The notes below the pieces were generated by a model. It worked only from the letters and a program-made list of their open reading frames with translations. It did no database searches and was not told the origin of the DNA. 64,000 bases of DNA from Phyllobacterium sp. T1293 (lineage in GTDB: Bacteria > Pseudomonadota > Alphaproteobacteria > Rhizobiales > Rhizobiaceae). The DNA is taken from NCBI RefSeq assembly GCF_020731415.2, contig NZ_CP088273.1, positions 2,733,001 to 2,797,000 of the forward strand, written 5' to 3'. A program made the position numbers and the translations under genes. This document shows, piece by piece, positions 48,528 to 56,147 of this stretch (position 1 is its first letter; every line of letters starts with the position of its first letter).

Positions 48528-48716
48528 ATGAACATGATGTCCCTGCCAGCTATCCTCGGCATATCGGCTGGAGCCGCTATCGTGACCACATTCTCAAAAA
48601 AGAATCGCGAGAAAACAGCAGCAAAAAGGGCATTGTTATTTGTTGGCGGCTTTGCGGCCACTCTCGTGGTGCTTCTCGCTCTCAACTTCGGCATCTATTA
48701 TTCAAAGACTGCCTGA
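48528..48716 (+). CDS. Small membrane protein of unknown function
   Basis: This 62-residue protein has two hydrophobic segments (MSLPAILGISAGAAIVTTF and LLFVGGFAATLVVLLALNFGIYY) around a basic middle (SKKNREKTAAKR). It starts at an ATG with AGAAAGG eight bases before it. No family is recognised. It is flanked by a strong terminator, so it has its own transcript. It could be a small stress or membrane regulator, which is speculation. Confidence 0.6.
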   Translation: MNMMSLPAILGISAGAAIVTTFSKKNREKTAAKRALLFVGGFAATLVVLLALNFGIYYSKTA

Positions 48717-48740
48717 AGCCTTTAAGGCAGCTTTGATGGA

Positions 48741-48770
48741 AACGCCGCCCTTACCGGCGGCGTTTAATTT
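48741..48770. terminator. Shared terminator between small membrane gene and fkbM gene
   Basis: AACGCCGCC (48741-48749) and GGCGGCGTT (48756-48764) pair perfectly around CTTACC, followed by TTAATTT on the right. It lies between convergent genes. Confidence 0.75.
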
Positions 48771-48782
48771 TCGTAACAGCGA

Positions 48783-49715
48783 TCAGACCGGCTGTGCCAG
48801 AAAATCGATGTGATCACCGTCAAATGTGTTCACATCATTCATGATTGCAGCAATGTCAGTTCCCCGGTGAAGCAGGTTTCCTTCCGGGGTAATGACCGAA
48901 ACCTTGTAGCCAAGCGAAAACAGGAACCCCAGATAGTCTTCCGGTTTGACACTCGATATCCAACCGATCAAGCTGGGATTGAATTCACTGATAATCAGCG
49001 GACGGAAACGCCGGAGTGTCCGGATCATCCCGTTCAGTGCCTTATACTCCGCCCCTTCAATATCGATCTTGACGAAATCCACCCTGTCCCATTCATGCAG
49101 GACATCATCAAGACGCACACATGGCACGAGCCGCTTGATCTCAAGCGACTGGCCGGAAAAGACTGTCGCCGTTGTTCCGTTTGATGATGACCCGCTCAAC
49201 GAGAGAACATCCGTCCGGTCGCTCACCGCTGTCAGCAGAATTTCGATCTGGGTGAAGGCATTGGCGTCACGGCTTGCGGCAAGCAACCGGCCATTTTCCA
49301 CATTCGGCTCAACAGAAAGAACGCGCCCGGTATGGCCCACCAGCGCCGCCGACAGCATTGAGAAATATCCGATATTGGCACCAATATCGACCACGCGCAT
49401 GCCCGGCTTCACACACTCCTGGAAAATGCGGGTGACATTCGGCTCATAGGCACCGGAGACGATGTGTTCGCCGACATCACCGTCGTTGCGGTCGGCAAAG
49501 ACCCAGGTGTTATTGATGAACACTTTCTCCAAACCCGTCTGCGCCGGGGGATCGAGCATGCGACGGCCCTGAAACTCAAGGGAGTTCAGATATTTCCTCA
49601 CGACAGTTTCAAGCGGCAAACCAACAAATGTATAGTGGTCTTTCTCCACTTCGTTCATCAGGCGTCCAAGTATCAACCGGAAACAGTAGTCAATGTCTGC
49701 CGCTGTCGCTTCCAT
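48783..49715 (-). CDS. FkbM-family methyltransferase
   Basis: This 310-residue protein has a short N-terminal extension and a SAM fold with motif I MRVVDIGANIGYFSMLSAALVG and the FkbM motif VDFVKIDIEGAEYKALNGM. FkbM enzymes methylate sugars or polyketides; in this group they are often associated with surface polysaccharide. No glycosyltransferase neighbours are seen, so substrate is open. It is followed leftward by a shared terminator. Confidence 0.84.
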   Translation of the reverse strand: MEATAADIDYCFRLILGRLMNEVEKDHYTFVGLPLETVVRKYLNSLEFQGRRMLDPPAQTGLEKVFINNTWVFADRNDGDVGEHIVSGAYEPNVTRIFQECVKPGMRVVDIGANIGYFSMLSAALVGHTGRVLSVEPNVENGRLLAASRDANAFTQIEILLTAVSDRTDVLSLSGSSSNGTTATVFSGQSLEIKRLVPCVRLDDVLHEWDRVDFVKIDIEGAEYKALNGMIRTLRRFRPLIISEFNPSLIGWISSVKPEDYLGFLFSLGYKVSVITPEGNLLHRGTDIAAIMNDVNTFDGDHIDFLAQPV

Positions 49716-50048
49716 AGGCCGGCCATCCTCCTTTTAACTTTACGCATCACCTTATGACGTCATGTATACAAAATTAGATTGCAGAAAATCGAATATCACA
49801 AGATTTTTTTCGTTCGCCTATTTGAAAAAATACTTTGAGCGATTTTAACCGCTTGCCAGTTTAACTTTATGCCTCCGACGTAAATCATTGGAAATCGACA
49901 GAAGCGTCAATCAATGCTTTGATTGGCATATTCAATCGATCGCGAGGGGGGTTCGGTCGACAATTTTTGCGTTTTATATCTAAATAAAACAATTGAAGTG
50001 AAACAAGAAGCTGCTAGAACGGCCTCATTCACAGCGGGGAGATATCCG
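49716..50048. other. AT-rich divergent intergenic region
   Basis: No gene is evident in this 333-base stretch. It contains ATGACGTCAT (49754-49763) near the fkbM start and the inverted repeat CAATCA-6-TGATTG (49908-49925). A clear ribosome site (GGGGAGA) lies before the OmpA-domain start. It is likely to hold divergent promoters for the two genes. Confidence 0.5.
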
Positions 50049-51146
50049 ATGAAACTATACGGACACGGTTTAAAACTGATTTTGGCAATGGGTTTTCTAT
50101 GTGGCACGATCAACTGGGCGCAGGCGGATGCCACGAATCCCACAAGCGATCTTAAAGGAGCAAGCGACAATGCGCAGGTTAAGCGCTATGACGGCTCCTT
50201 CATTGTCAGCTATGAGAAGTTCTCCTTCACGGACTTCTCCGTACCGCTTGCCCCATTGAAGGCGAGCGAAAACACCGAGGAGCGGGACAGCATGAACAAC
50301 AGTGTTTTTGCTCCGGAAAAGAAACTCGATGTCGAGGGCGCGCTGACCCGGATCACCTATGTGACACCGGCCGAGCGTTCACCGCTTGAAGTGCTGCGCA
50401 ATTACGAGGACGAAATCACAGCTGCCAAGGGCGAAATCCTGTTCGAATGTAAATCCGAAGGTTGTGGTGGTGACGCGACACGCTCGGCCAGCGGCGGCGG
50501 CGGCGATATGAGCCTGATGATGCAGTTCTTCCACGAGGCTGATCTCAAGGATGCGGCGTTTTCCAACGGCGCCTGTGCGCTCACATCACATATCAAAGAT
50601 CAGCGGTTCTTCGCGGCGAAACTGTCAGCAGCTGATGGTGACACCTATGTCACCGTGCAGACCTATACTCTTCTTGATGATCTCTATTGCAAGGAGTTGA
50701 ATGGACGTACGATCGCTCTGGTGCATGTGCTTGAGCCTAAATCCCGCGACAAGAAAATGGTTGTCGTCGGCGCCAAGGAAATGGCCAGCTCTCTCGGCTC
50801 GCAGGGGAGTATCTCGCTCTATGGTATTTATTTTGACACGGACAAGGCAGAGCTGAAGGCGGAATCTGCGCCGACATTAAAGGAAATCGCCGGTCTTCTC
50901 GAATCCGATCCCAAATTGTCCGTGATCATCGTTGGCCATACGGATAATCAGGGTAAATTTGCCTACAATGCCGATCTCTCAGGCAAGCGGGCGGCGGCGG
51001 TCAAGAAGGACCTTGTCTCCACCTACAAGATCAAGGCGGATCGCCTGACAACTGCAGGTGCCGGGATGATGGCACCTGTTGCCAGCAACGACAACGAGGA
51101 AGGCCGCGCCAAGAACCGCCGGGTCGTTCTGGTCAAGCTGAACTAG
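50049..51146 (+). CDS. OmpA-family outer-membrane/periplasmic protein
   Basis: This 365-residue protein has a signal peptide (MKLYGHGLKLILAMGFLCGTINWAQAD) and a C-terminal OmpA-like peptidoglycan-binding domain (YFDTDKAELKAESAPTLKEIAGLL, VGHTDNQGKFAYNADLSGKRAAAV, KNRRVVLV). The N-terminal two thirds match no family I know. It probably tethers the envelope to peptidoglycan. An earlier frame start at 49923 lacks support; GGGGAGA precedes the ATG at 50049. Confidence 0.83.
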   Translation: MKLYGHGLKLILAMGFLCGTINWAQADATNPTSDLKGASDNAQVKRYDGSFIVSYEKFSFTDFSVPLAPLKASENTEERDSMNNSVFAPEKKLDVEGALTRITYVTPAERSPLEVLRNYEDEITAAKGEILFECKSEGCGGDATRSASGGGGDMSLMMQFFHEADLKDAAFSNGACALTSHIKDQRFFAAKLSAADGDTYVTVQTYTLLDDLYCKELNGRTIALVHVLEPKSRDKKMVVVGAKEMASSLGSQGSISLYGIYFDTDKAELKAESAPTLKEIAGLLESDPKLSVIIVGHTDNQGKFAYNADLSGKRAAAVKKDLVSTYKIKADRLTTAGAGMMAPVASNDNEEGRAKNRRVVLVKLN

Positions 51147-51160
51147 ATGGAATTCAATCG

Positions 51161-51184
51161 AGCCGCGCCTGAAAAGGTGCGGCT
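51161..51184 (+). terminator. Hairpin after the OmpA-domain gene
   Basis: AGCCGCGCCT (51161-51170) and AGGTGCGGCT (51175-51184) pair over ten positions with one G-T, around GAAA. The following bases CATGG are not T-rich, so it is a stable 3-prime end rather than a clean intrinsic terminator. Confidence 0.5.
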
Positions 51185-51333
51185 CATGGTTGAGAAGTTT
51201 GCGCGGGATGGTTAGGTTATGAGGAGAAGCAGCATCAATACAGTGCGTGGTATGTGGTGTGTGGTTCGACAAGCTCACCATGAACCCATAAACCCCTCAC
51301 TATAGCCTGCAACGCCCCATACTGGAGTAGATA

Positions 51334-51531
51334 ATGCGGTTTGTCGTTCTTGCCTGTGCGTTGATGATCCTGAACGGTTGCGGTGGCGGCGCCATTGCAC
51401 GGCTGAACCCATCACCGGACTCCGAAGCGCAATACCGTCTTGGCGGGTGTCAGTTGCGGGGGCATGGAACCTGCAAGGAACAGCTTGATCCGGCAGCCAC
51501 GCCAGCGCCGCCGGGCGCGCCAGCCAGCTGA
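51334..51531 (+). CDS. Small lipoprotein of unknown function
   Basis: This 65-residue protein has a signal peptide and a lipobox LNGC at about residues 13-16, with Cys16 as the lipidation site. The mature part is short, with three further Cys (GGCQLRGHGTCK) and a Pro/Ala-rich end. It should be processed by LspA. It resembles small entericidin- or LptM-like lipoproteins only in form, and no family is assigned. Confidence 0.6.
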   Translation: MRFVVLACALMILNGCGGGAIARLNPSPDSEAQYRLGGCQLRGHGTCKEQLDPAATPAPPGAPAS

Positions 51532-51611
51532 AATTGCTCTTCAATCCGAATTAATACATTGGCGCATTTTGTCGATTCTTGGCGCGCGAAAAGATTATTA
51601 TTCTTGTGCTC

Positions 51612-51640
51612 TTGAAAATCGAACGCAGCAGTTATATTTT
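51612..51640 (+). promoter_or_regulatory. Promoter of the small-RNA candidate
   Basis: TTGAAA (51612-51617) is followed 17 bases later by TATTTT (51635-51640), or 15 bases later by TATATT (51633-51638). This would start transcription near 51645, just before the first hairpin. Confidence 0.55.
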
Positions 51641-51644
51641 AGTG

Positions 51645-51745
51645 TTGCGTAACGAGCGGTTCTCCTCCCATTTTTTCGCTCGTTACGTGTTCCCCTCTGG
51701 ACGCATTTGCGTTCACAATTCGCCGGGCTCTTGCCCGGCTTTTTT
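51645..51745 (+). ncRNA. Candidate small RNA with an anti-Shine-Dalgarno loop
   Basis: Three consecutive hairpins fill a 101-base non-coding stretch. Hairpin 1 pairs CGTAACGAGCG (51648-51658) with CGCTCGTTACG (51677-51687) and leaves an 18-base loop containing CTCCTCCC (51662-51669). Hairpin 2 pairs 51698-51704 with 51709-51715. Hairpin 3 pairs GCCGGGC (51722-51728) with GCCCGGC (51733-51739) and runs into six T, an intrinsic terminator. A sigma-70-like promoter lies just upstream. Loops with CCUCCUCCC are the hallmark of the Rhizobiales cuckoo/alpha-r14 (NfeR1-type) RNAs that pair with ribosome sites; resemblance is from memory of that motif and needs a covariance search. Confidence 0.72.
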
Positions 51746-51895
51746 GTATCTTGATCCGGCAAGATGATATTCCGAGCCAATTGGCCACCCGGATCGCCCG
51801 TTCGCAGCGTATTTTTGCTACCATCACCTGAATTTTACTTCCCGTTTTGAATTATCGCGTATCAAAGAGAGTAAAATCGGGGGGACGGGCCAATC

Positions 51896-53023
51896 ATGAA
51901 CGCTGGCGAGAAAATGCGTGTCGACTGGGTCGATATTGCCAAAGGCATCTGCATTATCTTTGTCGTGATGATGCACTCGGTGCTGGGCGTCGAGAGCGCC
52001 GCCGGAGCGCGTGGCTGGATGCACCCGGTCGTGTCTTTTGCCCAACCATTCCGCATGCCTGATTTCTTTCTGATCTCCGGTCTGTTTCTCGGGCTGGTAA
52101 TTGACCGCTCATGGCGGCGCTATGCCGATCGAAAGATTGTGCATTTCATCTATTTTTATCTGCTCTGGCTGACGATCCAGTTTCTGTTCAAGGCACCGGG
52201 TATCGTCGGCGAAAGCGGCGTTGGCGGCGCTGTCAGCGCTTATCTGCTTGCACTTGTTCAACCGTTCGGCACGCTCTGGTTCATTTATCTTCTGCCGATA
52301 TTCTTTGTCGTCACGCGGCTCGTCAAATCCATCAATGTCTGGATCGTTCTGCTCATTGCCGCTGCTCTCGAAACGTTCCCTATCCACACGGGTTGGCTTG
52401 TGCTTGACGAATTCTGCAGCCGCTACGTCTTTTTCTTTGCCGGTTACGCCTTTGCGCCGGTGATTTTTGAGCTGGCGCAGTGGTTGAGACAACGGCCATG
52501 GACGGCGCTTCTCATTCTTGGCGTATGGGCGTTCGTTAATGGATGGCTGGTGTTTCATCCGGCGTCGGCACCCTTTGCTGCCTGGATACCCGAAGAGGCC
52601 TATACGTCAGGTGGGCTTGGCGGATGGAGCAATGTGCCCATCATCTCACTGCTGGCAGGTTTTGCTGGCGCATTGGCCATCGTTTCGATTTCGGCCTTGA
52701 TCGCCAGGCTTGGCTCCGTACCCGCAGCACAATGGTTTGTCCGCGCTCTGCGTTGGCTTGGTGCCCATTCCATTGTCGTCTATCTGGCCTTCTTCCTGCC
52801 GATGGCGATCGCAAGAACCCTTCTGCTGCGATCAGGCTTCATTACGGATATCGGCACGATTTCGGTGCTCACCGTCATTAGCGGCGTGCTGGGACCGGTT
52901 ATCCTTTATGGACTGGTCCAGTGGACAGGTTATGGCCAGTTCCTGTTCAGGCGCCCGCAATGGGCCCATATAGACAGCGCGCCCACACCGCATGGCAGGG
53001 GCGCGCTCGCATCGGCTGAATGA
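51896..53023 (+). CDS. Acyltransferase 3 (OafA/OpgC-like) membrane protein
   Basis: This 375-residue protein has about ten transmembrane segments and the acyltransferase-3 opening RVDWVDIAKGICIIFVVMMHS, with an Asp at the start of helix 1 and a His (MMHS) that is the usual catalytic residue, then PFRMPDFFLISGLFLG. Such enzymes transfer acyl groups to surface polysaccharides, cyclic glucans or peptidoglycan; a glucan modifier is possible given cgs at the window start, but distance is too large to claim a link. An alternative ATG lies at 51914. Confidence 0.78.
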   Translation: MNAGEKMRVDWVDIAKGICIIFVVMMHSVLGVESAAGARGWMHPVVSFAQPFRMPDFFLISGLFLGLVIDRSWRRYADRKIVHFIYFYLLWLTIQFLFKAPGIVGESGVGGAVSAYLLALVQPFGTLWFIYLLPIFFVVTRLVKSINVWIVLLIAAALETFPIHTGWLVLDEFCSRYVFFFAGYAFAPVIFELAQWLRQRPWTALLILGVWAFVNGWLVFHPASAPFAAWIPEEAYTSGGLGGWSNVPIISLLAGFAGALAIVSISALIARLGSVPAAQWFVRALRWLGAHSIVVYLAFFLPMAIARTLLLRSGFITDIGTISVLTVISGVLGPVILYGLVQWTGYGQFLFRRPQWAHIDSAPTPHGRGALASAE

Positions 53024-53027
53024 TCTA

Positions 53028-53645
53028 TCAGCTGTGGGCGAAAATATCCTGTTCGTCCCAACCCATCAGATCAAGCTTGGAGCGGGTCGGCAGGAACTGG
53101 AAACAGGCAGCAGCCTCTTCCGCGCGTCCGTCACGCTTCAGCCGCTCGATGAGAATGGCACTGAGGCGATGCAGATAAAGCACGTCCGACGCCGCATATT
53201 CGAGCTGTGCCTGTGACAATTCAGGGGCGGCCCAGTCTGACGATTGCTGCTGCTTGGACAGGTTCACGTCAAGCAATTCGCTGCAAATCTCTTTCAGGCC
53301 ATGCCGGTCCGTATAGGTGCGGGTCAGGCGCGAGGCAATCTTGGTGCAGAAAACCGGCTTCGGCATGACACCGAAAGCGTGATAAAGGACTGCAAGGTCA
53401 AAACGGCCAAAATGGAAAATCTTGGTGATGGCGTCATCACCAAGAAGTTTCACCAGATTGGGGGCTGATGTCTGTCCCTTGTCGATCTGGATGACATCCG
53501 CCGAGCCATCGCCGGGCGAAATCTGCACAACGCAGAGCCGGTCACGATGCGGGTTGAGCCCCAGCGTTTCCGTGTCGATAGCGACGGCATTGACCTGATA
53601 ATTGGCAAGGTCGGGCAGATCATTGCGGTGAAAGCGGATGGTCAT
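53028..53645 (-). CDS. rnd: Short ribonuclease D (3-prime exonuclease)
   Basis: This 205-residue DEDDy exonuclease has ExoI VNAVAIDTETLGLNPHRD, ExoII FHFGRFDLAVLYHAFG and ExoIII AQLEYAASDVLYLHRLS with Tyr. It lacks the HRDC domains of full-length RNase D (about 375 residues). It probably trims tRNA or other RNA 3-prime ends. The start at 53645 has GGAGAG seven bases upstream. Confidence 0.85.
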   Translation of the reverse strand: MTIRFHRNDLPDLANYQVNAVAIDTETLGLNPHRDRLCVVQISPGDGSADVIQIDKGQTSAPNLVKLLGDDAITKIFHFGRFDLAVLYHAFGVMPKPVFCTKIASRLTRTYTDRHGLKEICSELLDVNLSKQQQSSDWAAPELSQAQLEYAASDVLYLHRLSAILIERLKRDGRAEEAAACFQFLPTRSKLDLMGWDEQDIFAHS

Positions 53646-53661
53646 CAAAATCTCTCCGGTT

Positions 53662-55050
53662 TTATTTCGCCAGCACGTCAAGAATGCGTGCCCACGAGCG
53701 CTGCCCCTTGTGGAAGGAATTCAGCTCATATTTTTCATTGGGGGAATGGATACGGTCATCTTCAAGACCGAAGCCAACGAGCAGCGATTCCATGCCGAGC
53801 ATATGCTGGAAATCGCCAACAATCGGAATGGAACCACCCATGGCGATGAGAACAGCTGGCTTTGGCCATTCATCACTCAGCGCGGTCTTCGCCTTGGCCA
53901 GAAGCGGCGAGTCATAGGAAAGCTGAATTGCCGGCGATCCACCATGTTCGTGGAATTCCACCGAGCAGTCGGCAGGAATATGCGCCTTTACGAAGGCACG
54001 GAAAGCCTCGCGGATTTTTGCCGGGTCCTGCTTGTGGACGAGGCGGAAGGACACTTTTGCGGAGGCCTGAGCCGCAATCACTGTCTTGAATCCCTGTCCA
54101 GTATAGCCGCCGATAACGCCGTTGATCTCGGCAGTTGGGCGCGCCCAAACCAGCTCCAGAATGGAACGGCCCTTCTCGCCGGATGGAATGGAAAGGCCGA
54201 TAGGTCCAAGAAAGTTTTCAGGCGTGCAATCAAGCCCCTTCCATGTCTGCAATATCTGCGTTGGCGTCTCTTCAACTCCATCGTAGAAGCCCGGAACGGT
54301 CACGGCACCTGTCTCATCATGCAGATCAGCCAGAATCTTTGTGAGAATATGGATCGGGTTGGCAGCGGCGCCGCCGAACGAGCCGGAATGCAAATCGCGA
54401 TCCGCAGCCTTCACAACAATTTCTTCGCCGACCAGACCGCGCAGACCAACGGAAATTGCCGGGGTTTGCATATCCCACATGCCCGTATCGCAAACGAGCG
54501 CGAAATCCGCCTTAAGTTCGTCCTTGTGGGCATTCAGGAAAGGTTTTAGCGACGGCGAACCGGACTCTTCCTCTCCTTCGAACAGAATGGAGATTTTCAC
54601 CGGCAGCTTACCGTGTACTTCCTTGTAAGCGCGGCAAGCTTCGACAAAGGTCATCAACTGCCCCTTATCATCAGCCGTGCCACGACCGGTCAGAATCTTG
54701 CGGCCATTGCCCATATCCTTGATCTCAGGTGCAAAGGGATCGTTTTCCCAAAGTTCAAGCGGGTCGACCGGCTGCACATCATAGTGACCATAGAAGAGAA
54801 CATGCGGCGCATCGGCGCTTGGTCCCTCATGGTGAGCCACGACCATGGGATGCCCCGGCGTGTCGCGCACGCTGGCGTCAAAACCAATGGTCTTCAAATC
54901 GGCAACCAGCCATTCGGCAGCCTTACGGCATTCTGCCTTGAATGCTGGATCGGTCGAAATGGACTTGATCTTCAACAGTTCGAACAGCCGTTCCAGACTT
55001 TTATCGAGATTGGCATCAAGGGCGTTCAAGACAGGTTCAAGCGCTGACAT
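53662..55050 (-). CDS. M20-family dipeptidase (CNDP2/PepV-like)
   Basis: This 462-residue zinc peptidase has HVLFYGHYDVQPVDPLELW (first metal His, Asp bridging), TGRGTADDKGQLMTFVEA and EGEEESGSPSLKPFL, the full M20 site, plus the dimerisation domain RDLHSGSFGGAAANPIHILTKILADL. It hydrolyses dipeptides or related amides in the cytoplasm. It ends 16 bases from the rnd start and could share its transcript. Confidence 0.9.
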   Translation of the reverse strand: MSALEPVLNALDANLDKSLERLFELLKIKSISTDPAFKAECRKAAEWLVADLKTIGFDASVRDTPGHPMVVAHHEGPSADAPHVLFYGHYDVQPVDPLELWENDPFAPEIKDMGNGRKILTGRGTADDKGQLMTFVEACRAYKEVHGKLPVKISILFEGEEESGSPSLKPFLNAHKDELKADFALVCDTGMWDMQTPAISVGLRGLVGEEIVVKAADRDLHSGSFGGAAANPIHILTKILADLHDETGAVTVPGFYDGVEETPTQILQTWKGLDCTPENFLGPIGLSIPSGEKGRSILELVWARPTAEINGVIGGYTGQGFKTVIAAQASAKVSFRLVHKQDPAKIREAFRAFVKAHIPADCSVEFHEHGGSPAIQLSYDSPLLAKAKTALSDEWPKPAVLIAMGGSIPIVGDFQHMLGMESLLVGFGLEDDRIHSPNEKYELNSFHKGQRSWARILDVLAK

Positions 55051-55428
55051 GGTATTTCCTGAATTTGTTGGACCGGGACTTATGAAGGGAATTCTTCTTA
55101 GCCCATTTTCGGGAAAACGGCAGAAAAAAATGGACCCGGAAAAGAAATGGCCGCCGTGGCGGGGGGACCACAGGCGACCAGATCACTACACTCAGATGCG
55201 ACAACCCGGAGAGGGGGGATGAGGTTGCCGCAAGTCCGGGGAAGGCGGGGGACGAGCCTTAAATCCCGGACATCGATCTAACGTCGACAAGTTGGATTTG
55301 GGTCTCAAACCGTGGCATTTCAAGGGCACGGAACATTACATCTTTGTAACAAACGCGTGATGAGCAGGTGATATGTTCATGCCGCGGGATTTCCGGCATA
55401 ACGTTCGCTCAAACGAGGGGCGAATCTC
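55051..55428. other. Intergenic region, no gene seen
   Basis: This 378-base gap between divergent dipeptidase and YdeI-family genes contains no supported gene. It is GC-rich and purine-skewed (GGGG runs) in the middle. The only structure seen is a small hairpin ATGCCG/CGGCAT at 55379-55399 before the YdeI start, which may be part of a leader. No terminator, tRNA or RNA-family shape is recognised. Confidence 0.4.
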
Positions 55429-56034
55429 ATGCCAAAAGCCACGACGGACTTGCCAGTGCTTTTCTTCCCGACAGGCGCAGATTGGGAAGCCTGGCTGGTG
55501 ATCAATCATGAAATCTCTCAAGGCGCTTGGCTCAAATTCTGCAAGAAGTCAGCCGAGATAAAAACCCTGTCCAGACAGGAGGCAATCGATGGTGCGCTTT
55601 GCTATGGCTGGATCGATGGCCAAGCCGACAAGTTTGACGAGCATTATTGGCTCGTCCGCTTCACACGGCGCAAGAGCACGAGCCCTTGGTCCGACATCAA
55701 CCGCAAGCGCGCCAATGAACTGATCGACCAGAACCGCATTAAACCTGCCGGTCTTTTGGAAATCGAGCGGGCAAAAGCCGATGGGCGTTGGGACAAGGCC
55801 TATCTGCCGCAAAGCAAGGCAACCGTGCCCGACGATTTGCAGGCGGCCCTCGACGCAAATCCCGAGGCAACAAAAATGTTCCAGTTGCTGACCAGCGTGA
55901 ATCGCTATGCCATTATTTACCGCGTCAATGATGCGAAGAAGCCCGAGACAAGGTTGCAGCGCATCGAAAAGTTCGTGGCGATGCTGGCGCGCGGTGAAAC
56001 CATTCATCCGCAAAAGACCAAGCCAGCAGGGTGA
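55429..56034 (+). CDS. YdeI/OmpD-associated family protein
   Basis: This 201-residue protein has the YdeI-family features YGWIDGQADKFDEHYWLVRFTRRKSTSPWSDINR and a C-terminal helical part with VNRYAIIYRVNDAKKPETRLQRIEKFVAMLARGE. Such proteins are linked to acid/peptide resistance in enterics, but the biochemical role is unsettled. It starts at an ATG preceded by GAGGGGCGA. It sits 113 bases upstream of polA. Confidence 0.78.
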   Translation: MPKATTDLPVLFFPTGADWEAWLVINHEISQGAWLKFCKKSAEIKTLSRQEAIDGALCYGWIDGQADKFDEHYWLVRFTRRKSTSPWSDINRKRANELIDQNRIKPAGLLEIERAKADGRWDKAYLPQSKATVPDDLQAALDANPEATKMFQLLTSVNRYAIIYRVNDAKKPETRLQRIEKFVAMLARGETIHPQKTKPAG

Positions 56035-56147
56035 AAGCCATCGACTCCTGAATTCTGTCAGGAGGAGTCTGTAATTTCACGATCTTTCAGTGCATGGGAA
56101 AGACAGATCATTTCCTTTTTCAGGATGTTCATTTAATCGTAGGCACC

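Noticed and set aside
51260..51290. Short dyad GGTTC...GAACC around the phrase GACAAGCTCACC
   Set aside because: It resembles a fragment of a widespread intergenic repeat, but the arms are only five bases and I cannot show copies in the window.
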